Below are positions 58,041 to 64,000 of a stretch of DNA of 64,000 nt, piece after piece. Source of the stretch: Brienomyrus brachyistius (lineage: Eukaryota > Chordata > Actinopteri > Osteoglossiformes > Mormyridae); assembly GCF_023856365.1 (NCBI RefSeq), contig NC_064555.1, positions 17,928,254 through 17,992,253 of the forward strand. Reading direction: 5' to 3'. Under the pieces are notes generated by a model, which was given only the letters and a program-made list of their open reading frames with translations, ran no database searches and was not told where the DNA came from. The position numbers were made by a program, and so were the translations under genes. Position 1 is the stretch's first letter. Every line of letters starts with the position of its first letter.

Positions 58041-58754
58041 TGCTTACCTAGTGTCAATATAATATCTTTCCTGGGCCAGTTGGCGTCTCTGAAAGCTGTG
58101 CTGAAGGCTCTGGGTAGCTGCCACGGCTGTGTCTGTCTGGGAGGAGTCTGTGGCTTCTGTCCGGAGGCGGCCGGCTCTCACCGTGCTGTGGGCCGCCCAC
58201 GCAGAGCCTCAGCATCTGAAAGCGCCTTCCCCTGCTGTTGAGGGGCCGGCTGCTCCATGGCAACCATGGGAAGGTTTCCCAAGACGCCTGCGGCGAGACC
58301 GGTGCACACTGATTGCACAGGCCACAGCCGCCAAATGGAAAGCTCCGGTAACAATGCCCTGGGTCTGCTCGACAGAGCCACCTCCATTCACACTTAGTGG
58401 GGTCTGTTGATCCCCACGGTCTTTCTGTCTGTATGGGTAGACGGCGGCTGGATTACCACGCGCGCCACTGCTGGCCGTCTCGCTGACCCATAATGTGGTG
58501 GCTCCTCATTGGCTGACGCCGTGTCTCCTGAGCATTGAGCTGCGGCTCCCCATTGGCTCGCTGTCTGATTAGGTACGTCCTAGTGTAAAACTCTAAGTTC
58601 AAGCATCCAGCTGTGGAACCTGAAGGATGTCAACCTCCGTAACTCGGTCCTGACCTGATAAGATCTGGTCACAGAGCTTGCAGGAACACCTCAAGCTAGA
58701 GAGCATATGTCCAAGCGGGGGGGTACCAGTAGCCAGAGAACGCCGCTATGGGAG
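58041..58754. other. Low-copy non-coding sequence
   Basis: This GC-richer stretch has several short frames on both strands and no recognisable domain. Confidence 0.4.
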
Positions 58755-58820
58755 GGGAATGGAATAGAATGGATTTATTGTCATTGTATAGGTAGTAAAT
58801 ACAACAAAACTCAGTTTTCA
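58755..58820 (-). mobile_element. Retroposon 3' tail fragment
   Basis: On minus it reads AACTGAGTTTTGTTGTATTT then ACAATGACAATAAATCC, a LINE/SINE 3' end of the kind also seen at about 56690. Confidence 0.5.
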
Positions 58821-59084
58821 CATGTCCCCTGTTGCTCTGCTGAGAAACACACACAGACATATGAGCTTGGGGTTTCCGTGCAGGGTCACTGTTTATACAG
58901 AGCCCTCAGCTGGGGCTGGGGTTAAGGCCTTTGCTGGAGGGCCGTCAATGCCGAGGCTGCGTGAGGTAGTAGGAATGGCCTTTAAATCACTGCATTTAAT
59001 TGGTGTAGTTACTTCTATATTTTCTGGGTAAAATTTTGACAGGTTTTCCTGTGCTGACATACTGCTGTTATATAATCTCCTCAA
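58821..59084. other. Low-copy non-coding sequence
   Basis: TGAGGTAGTAGG at 58962-58973 shares twelve bases with let-7 but has no hairpin. Nothing else is recognised. Confidence 0.4.
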
Positions 59085-59320
59085 CCCCAATGCCCGCTCA
59101 AACCCCAGTGCCCCCCCAATCCCAACGCCCCCCCAAACCCAACACGTCCCCAACCCCAGCACCCCCCCAAACCCAGCGCTCCCCCAAACCCAACGCCCCT
59201 CCAATCCCAACGCCCCCCCAAACCCAACACGTCCCCAACCCCAGCACCCCCCCAAACCCAGCACCCCCCCAAACCCAGCGCTCCCCCAACCCCAACGCCC
59301 CCCCTAACCCAACGCCCTGT
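59085..59320. repeat. ~18-bp C-rich minisatellite, G-quadruplex-prone on minus
   Basis: Units like CCCCCCCAAACCCAACGC and CCCCCAACCCCAGCAC repeat about 13 times. The minus strand has many closely spaced runs of three to seven G. Open frames on both strands through it are artefacts. Confidence 0.9.
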
Positions 59321-59880
59321 CTCTTCTGGCCATTCACAGCACCAGAGACGTTCCCCTGCAGATGATGCAGGCTTCGCTCACAATGGCCACTTAATCGGAA
59401 TGAACTGTGAAAAAAGCAGAACCAAGTGGCCTGTATGCACACTGCCCTTTTCCCATGATGCAGTTGTCTGGGCATTTTGTGTTTGAGTGTCTCACCTGAC
59501 CAGCAGGGGGGGCTGTGATGCCTACCACCTAGCAGATGGTATTTTCACCACGTCAGATAAAGCAGTGGGTTTCTCTGGTATTTCTGCCCTGGCTTTGGTT
59601 TATCGCGCAGAGAAATCTTCAGGATGCTTGTGTAGCACAATAATACTTACTGGCATTAGAGAAGCAGGGACTGTTATAGAGTGAATTTAATTTTGAAAAA
59701 GTTTTAACCCTCCAGCTGCTCCTGGTGTTAAGGAGCGACTACAAGCCCGAAAGCCCATTTCTGTTTTGCTTATTTTGGACCTGAACCTGAACTTGAACTC
59801 TTACACAATAATGAGTTTATACAATAAAATGATACTACAAAGGAACAGTAATATAGTTATGCAACAGAAAAGGTGAGATC
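59321..59880. other. Low-copy sequence with a CTCF-like motif
   Basis: CCAGCAGGGGGGGCTG at 59500-59515 matches the CTCF core closely. No gene is seen. Confidence 0.35.
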
Positions 59881-59996
59881 GGGGGGCGGGGGGGGGGGGC
59901 CTTGTTCTCGCTGCCATTTCGCAGCAAGTCCAGAACTCACTGACAACCATTTGAGGGGTGGGTGACCTCAGCCGACAAATGCCCCCCCCCCCCCCC
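59881..59996. repeat. Poly(G) and poly(C) tracts 80 bp apart
   Basis: G6CG12 at 59881-59899 and C15 at 59982-59996 are complementary and could pair across the 82 bases between them. Confidence 0.85.
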
Positions 59997-60645
59997 ATTG
60001 AAATGAAAAAGGCTGCAGCTCAGTTTTGACAGATTGGCAGCTACCTCCAGCCCTGCGATTTATGGAGGCAGTGTGGGGGTGTAGCTGTGCACTAACGGGG
60101 ACCCAAAGTGCAGAGAAAACCCTGAATGGCCCCACAGATCACACGGGATTTCGTTTATTAAATAATTCATATTGTATACATGTGGCCAGCAGGGATTACA
60201 GTGGCATTTAAATGTGAGCAAATCTCGGGATAAAGCTCTTTCTGTCACCCTTCAGTCATCACTTTTCCCAGCATGCATTGCTCTTAATAGGGATGGTTAA
60301 GCAGGAAATTTGTACCTTCACATTGTTATGCCTGCCATGTAAAGGGGGGGGGCGCTACCCTCAAGGTGTGAGAGTTTTAGCATAAATAAATAAGGTGATT
60401 TCAGAGGGAGCTAGTGGATGGTTGGTTTTAATGCTCTAAAATAATTTTATATTAAGGCTTGACTCTGCTCCCACCTTTCTTACATTTTGCTTGCTTTCAT
60501 GCTCATCCTGCTATGACAGAATTCTCAGCACTCCCAGCTATCTGCCCTTAACCTGAGGCTCAGGCTGAGGTCCGTAAGAAGTCGTCTGAATGCGGCATGA
60601 TCATGAGACGAGCGTCATGTGACCTCAGCTCTCACTTCACCCCCA
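59997..60645. other. Low-copy non-coding sequence
   Basis: No gene or repeat family is recognised. Confidence 0.4.
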
Positions 60646-60649
60646 GCAC

Positions 60650-60945
60650 AGCAGCATGGGGGTGGGGCTTATCTGGGGGAGGGGCAGCCTGTGGGTGGGA
60701 TAGTATGGAGGCGTGGCTTGTCTGGAGATGGGGCAGCCTGGGGGTGTGGCTTGGGGGTGGGGCAGCCTGGGGCAGGGCAGTCTGGAGGTGCGGCTCGCTT
60801 AGGGGTGGGGCAGCTTGGGGGGGCGGCTCGCTTGGGGGTAGGGCAGCCTGGGGGTGCAGCTCGCTTGGGGGTGGGGCAGCCTGGGGGCGGGACAGCCTGG
60901 GGGTGCGGCTTGCCTGGGGGTGGGGCTCGCCTGGCTGAATCAACA
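60650..60945. repeat. ~33-bp G-rich minisatellite, about 8 copies
   Basis: The unit is GCAGCCTGGGGGTGCAGCTC then GCTTGGGGGTGGG; GCAG at 60810, 60843 and 60876 gives 33 bp. Several shorter variants exist. The plus strand is G-quadruplex-prone. Glycine-rich plus frames and proline-rich minus frames here are artefacts. Confidence 0.88.
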
Positions 60946-61499
60946 GCTAGACAGATATCATCAGCATGTGAACCTAGATGGCAGCACAAGTCCCAGGAGA
61001 GGAACTGCTGTGTTACATTTATACAGACTGAGCATCAATTTATCCATGCAAAGGAGCGAAAGTCAGCTGGAGGAGCGTTTCTGGTGTGTAAGGACAAAAT
61101 CCATAATAACGCCAGCAAACAGTTAATCAGGGGATAATCAAATCGCTATAAGAAGAGCTGAATAAAACCATGTAAACAGGGATGCTATTCTCAGGATGGG
61201 AAAGACTCTTTGATACATCAGAAAAGAAGACAAAAGAAGCTGAAGACGTGCTGGGTTGTTTTCTCCTTCTCCTGTCAGTGACTTTTTGAAGTTCAGGTAC
61301 TTCCAGCTTCCACCGTTGTGATTGTTATCATCACTATTGTTATTCTGATTTTGCCAGCACCATGGCATTGACTTCTCGGGCTACCGTCCTGTACTCTCTG
61401 TAGCCCTCAGGCTAACATTAGCACGAATTGCCCAAAAAAATGTTCGGCTCCATTTGCTGGTGTTAAAGCGCCATTCAGACTGATGACGCCAGTTCCGTA
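60946..61499. other. Low-copy non-coding sequence
   Basis: No gene or repeat family is recognised. Confidence 0.4.
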
Positions 61500-61860
61500 T
61501 TCATCGGTGTGCGGCTCTACACCTCATTATCACCGAACGGAGAGTCAGTGACTGGCAAAGGATTACGGGAGATCATTAGTAAACATTCAGAATAAATGAA
61601 CGGCCAGATATTGACCTTCAGGGCCCGCCAAAAATAAGTGGAAGGAAATCGAACGGAATGCCATGTAATTCTCTGCTTATAGTCAAAGTAGCAAACGAAA
61701 AAAAGCAAATCACTGCAATAATAGGGAAACAAACCAGAATGCATTCTAATGGCTGAATTCAACATATGGGCATCTTCTTTGAGAAATAATATTAATACAT
61801 TTGTTGTAATGTACATGTATTTAATATGTATGAATAAAGTATTTCTTAGGGAATGTGAGA
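61500..61860. promoter_or_regulatory. Candidate conserved non-coding element
   Basis: This unrepetitive, even-textured block has CTCATTATCACCG near 61522, GAGATCATTAGTAAACATTC near 61569 (a forkhead-like GTAAACA), CATTCTAATGGCTGAATTC near 61742 and ATTATTCTCTG at its right edge. The long minus frame 61517-61972 has no protein family. Function is inferred from texture. Confidence 0.27.
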
Positions 61861-62989
61861 TTATTCTCTGCATAGTAGATGGTCTTCGGCCTGGAACGGT
61901 GACGTGGTTAAAGCTGCCGTCCTTCGCCTCTGGATACCGGACTCTTGGAGCGATATGGGCAGCTGGAGGCAACTGGCATAAGAAAGGAGAGTGGCTGGAT
62001 TTCTAATGCTGAGATTAAACCGGTTCATCTTGCTACAACGAATCTGCAAAGTTGTTGTCTGACAGCTATCTCCCTGAAGGTTTCCTTGAAACCTCATTAA
62101 AGATACAAGATGGTGCCTCTAAACCGCTCACTGGGCCAGAGCCCACCTATCCAGTGCTTGGCAGGAGACTCACTGGATGGCTTGACATACAAAATGCATT
62201 CTCCCAGAATGCCTTGCTTCACCGGCGACAGCCATGAGACGTCAGGAAGCAAAAGGCAAGCCAAAGCAAAGTGTGCTTGTAAAAACTGGCACGCTCTGTC
62301 ATGTACGTGAGGGATTTGTATCACTGTGTCTCCTGCTCGCCTTGCTAATAGCAGTCTCTGTTTGACCATGTGACGAGAGCCTGACTGTGACTCAGCACTG
62401 GCTTATGACTCTATGACTCTGCCTCATTTCACGTAAGTCTCCATGGTGATCCAAACTCTGGTAGCTGAGACCTCTGACGGTGTCACACGGTGACGTGTCC
62501 TGCCCAGATTCCTGACCCGGCTTGTGGGCAAGATACTTCCAGTTTTGGATGAGTGAGTGACAGAAGGAGATGAAAAAAGGAGAAGAATAAAGAACGTTTG
62601 TGATGTGCGGTTAAGCAGTGCTTCACATGAAGGTGAAGAGACAGGAATTGGACTGATGTGTCCATGAGCTGCTGAGAGAAACTCCCTACTTTTGGACACA
62701 TTGAGACTGAGCAATGAGCAGCCAGATCAAAGAGGACCTGACGAGTAACATGGCTGGATCTCTTTGTGATCGCACTGCTGTGGAGACGTTCCTGAGCTGG
62801 ACAAACAGGCCTGTGACCCGTCGCATAACAAAACCCTGACGATGAGGCATTTAAGAACTGACTGCACAGTAGAATGCCTTTTCTTTTCTTTAATAATTCT
62901 TACCTTTAGTTGCACACATCTCACACACTTTTGCCATTCACACTTTTTCTGTTGACACACATAATCCGAATCCTCTGCACAGCTGTTTC
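61861..62989. other. Low-copy non-coding sequence
   Basis: No gene is recognised; short frames on both strands lack domains. Confidence 0.4.
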
Positions 62990-63075
62990 CTGGCTACAGT
63001 GACTCTCCCCTTTGCCTGATCAGCAAGGCTCTCGGGTTTGTGTGGAGTGAGATTACATTATGGACGAAGCTCGTG

Positions 63076-63457
63076 TCTCACGGTCAATGCGTGACACTTT
63101 AGAGCCCGACCTACCGCATTCATCGAATCTTGCTCTTCCATTCGCACCTTCTCTGCAATCCATGTGCGCCCGCGCATCCATGTTAATAACGTGCTTGCAA
63201 GGTGATAACATGTAACTTATTTTGGGATTTACTCGGAAGCATCAAACGCTATTTACTGACTGGCTTTTCTGGTAGGTGGCTGTTAACTCTGTATAACTTC
63301 GGGATAGCTATGAACTAGGCGGATAACTCCACTCCGTATGCTGCGCAACGTCCAAAAATTCTGGGTAACTGGACACCTCGGTGGGCGTGAGAAAAACAGG
63401 GTGTGGCGTGTGAACTGGTTGAAATGTGTGTGTCTCACAGTCAATGCGTGAGACTTA
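63076..63457. repeat. Duplicated hairpin-forming motif
   Basis: GTCTCACGGTCAATGCGTGA at about 63074 and GTCTCACAGTCAATGCGTGA at about 63430 differ by one base. In the second the ends GTCTCAC and GTGAGAC are inverted repeats around a nine-base loop. The surrounding sequence near the second copy (GGGCGTGAGAAAAACAGGG, GGCGTGTGAACTGGTTG) looks like a dispersed repeat I cannot name. Confidence 0.5.
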
Positions 63458-63459
63458 AC

Positions 63460-64000
63460 AGCCCTGCACATCAGCCTTTTAAATTCCTAAAATGTTCTGC
63501 CTTTTCTTTTTTGAGCCCCCGACGTCTCCTTACCGACACAGACTGATGAGCTAAGATCACGACCCTGCATGAAAGGAGTGAGAAGGATCAGACTTTAAAA
63601 AGTTACCATTTTTGCACTGTTTCTGAAGGTAAAGGCACAAATCGTACCTGGCTGTGATTTACATTCAGATAAGACTGGCTACTCATTTTAGAAAACATTG
63701 TAATTAGTACCTGCTTTATATACTCGGGGACGAGACCGAGACTGACTATCTTACGTACTAAGACTTACTACACCAAGGCCTGTAGCTTACAAAGACTTAC
63801 TGGCCCAGTAATTACTCTCCCGTCATCTAGCTGCTCAGGCATAGTGTTTATAAGCTGCTACATGCTGCTATCCTGCTGTTAGGTCACCTCGCTGACACCC
63901 AACTTTATCTTTCTCATTCTTCTTGTCCTTGTCTTTCAAAAGAGTCAGGCTAATCAAGCTTTTGTTACAGTGCCAAAGAGATCAGGTCTTAAAAATAATC
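63460..64000. other. Low-copy non-coding sequence to window end
   Basis: Nothing is recognised. Confidence 0.4.

Noticed and set aside
58962..58973. TGAGGTAGTAGG, identical to the first twelve bases of let-7
   Set aside because: The next bases differ from let-7 and no complementary arm lies within 100 bp on either side, so no precursor hairpin can form.
61517..61972. 151-codon minus-strand open frame
   Set aside because: No domain or family is recognisable, the composition is AT-driven and another frame overlaps on plus; more likely part of a non-coding element.

Overview
This window looks like vertebrate nuclear DNA, most likely from a ray-finned fish. The evidence is its repeat content: tRNA-headed SINEs, retroposon tails ending in the ATGGATGGATGG motif, a Tc1-like transposon of a family I know from teleosts, a hAT element with a BED zinc finger, an L1/Tx1-type LINE relic, two solo LTRs, and many microsatellites and minisatellites. 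There is no operon structure, no ribosome-binding-site pattern and no prokaryotic gene density. I cannot name the species.

I found no exon of a host protein-coding gene and no tRNA, rRNA or recognisable ncRNA gene. Most long open frames are tandem repeats that happen to lack stop codons, often on both strands. The only protein-like sequences I can place in families belong to mobile elements: a hAT BED-finger fragment (27745-28281, minus), a decayed Tc1-like transposase (within 35500-36480, minus) and a broken L1/Tx1-type reverse transcriptase (about 51085-52275, minus). The window is best read as intergenic or large-intron DNA.

Layout. 1-13.6 kb: an AT-rich transposon-like stretch, three SINEs, minisatellites at 0.8, 3.3, 8.1 and 10.5 kb, and a possible enhancer at 6 kb. 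13.6-25.5 kb: mostly low-copy sequence with conserved-enhancer-like blocks, plus a retroposon split by a solo LTR at 17.3-18.2 kb. 25.7-36.9 kb: repeat-rich, with a 45-bp array, a hAT element inside a 44-bp array, a 31-bp array carrying CRE cores, a 79-bp array joined to a MITE end, a Tc1-like fossil and a SINE. 37-45 kb: several candidate regulatory blocks and a 60-bp array. 45.2-52.8 kb: the densest tandem-repeat zone, with five arrays, a solo LTR and the LINE relic, which itself contains one array. 53-64 kb: a homeodomain-site-rich block at 54-56 kb, two G/C-skewed arrays able to form G-quadruplexes, and more low-copy sequence.

Tandem arrays make up roughly a tenth of the window by my count. 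Clusters of AT-rich homeobox, POU and SOX motifs in otherwise unrepetitive blocks suggest a regulatory landscape around a developmental gene outside the window. That is inference; a cross-species alignment would settle it.
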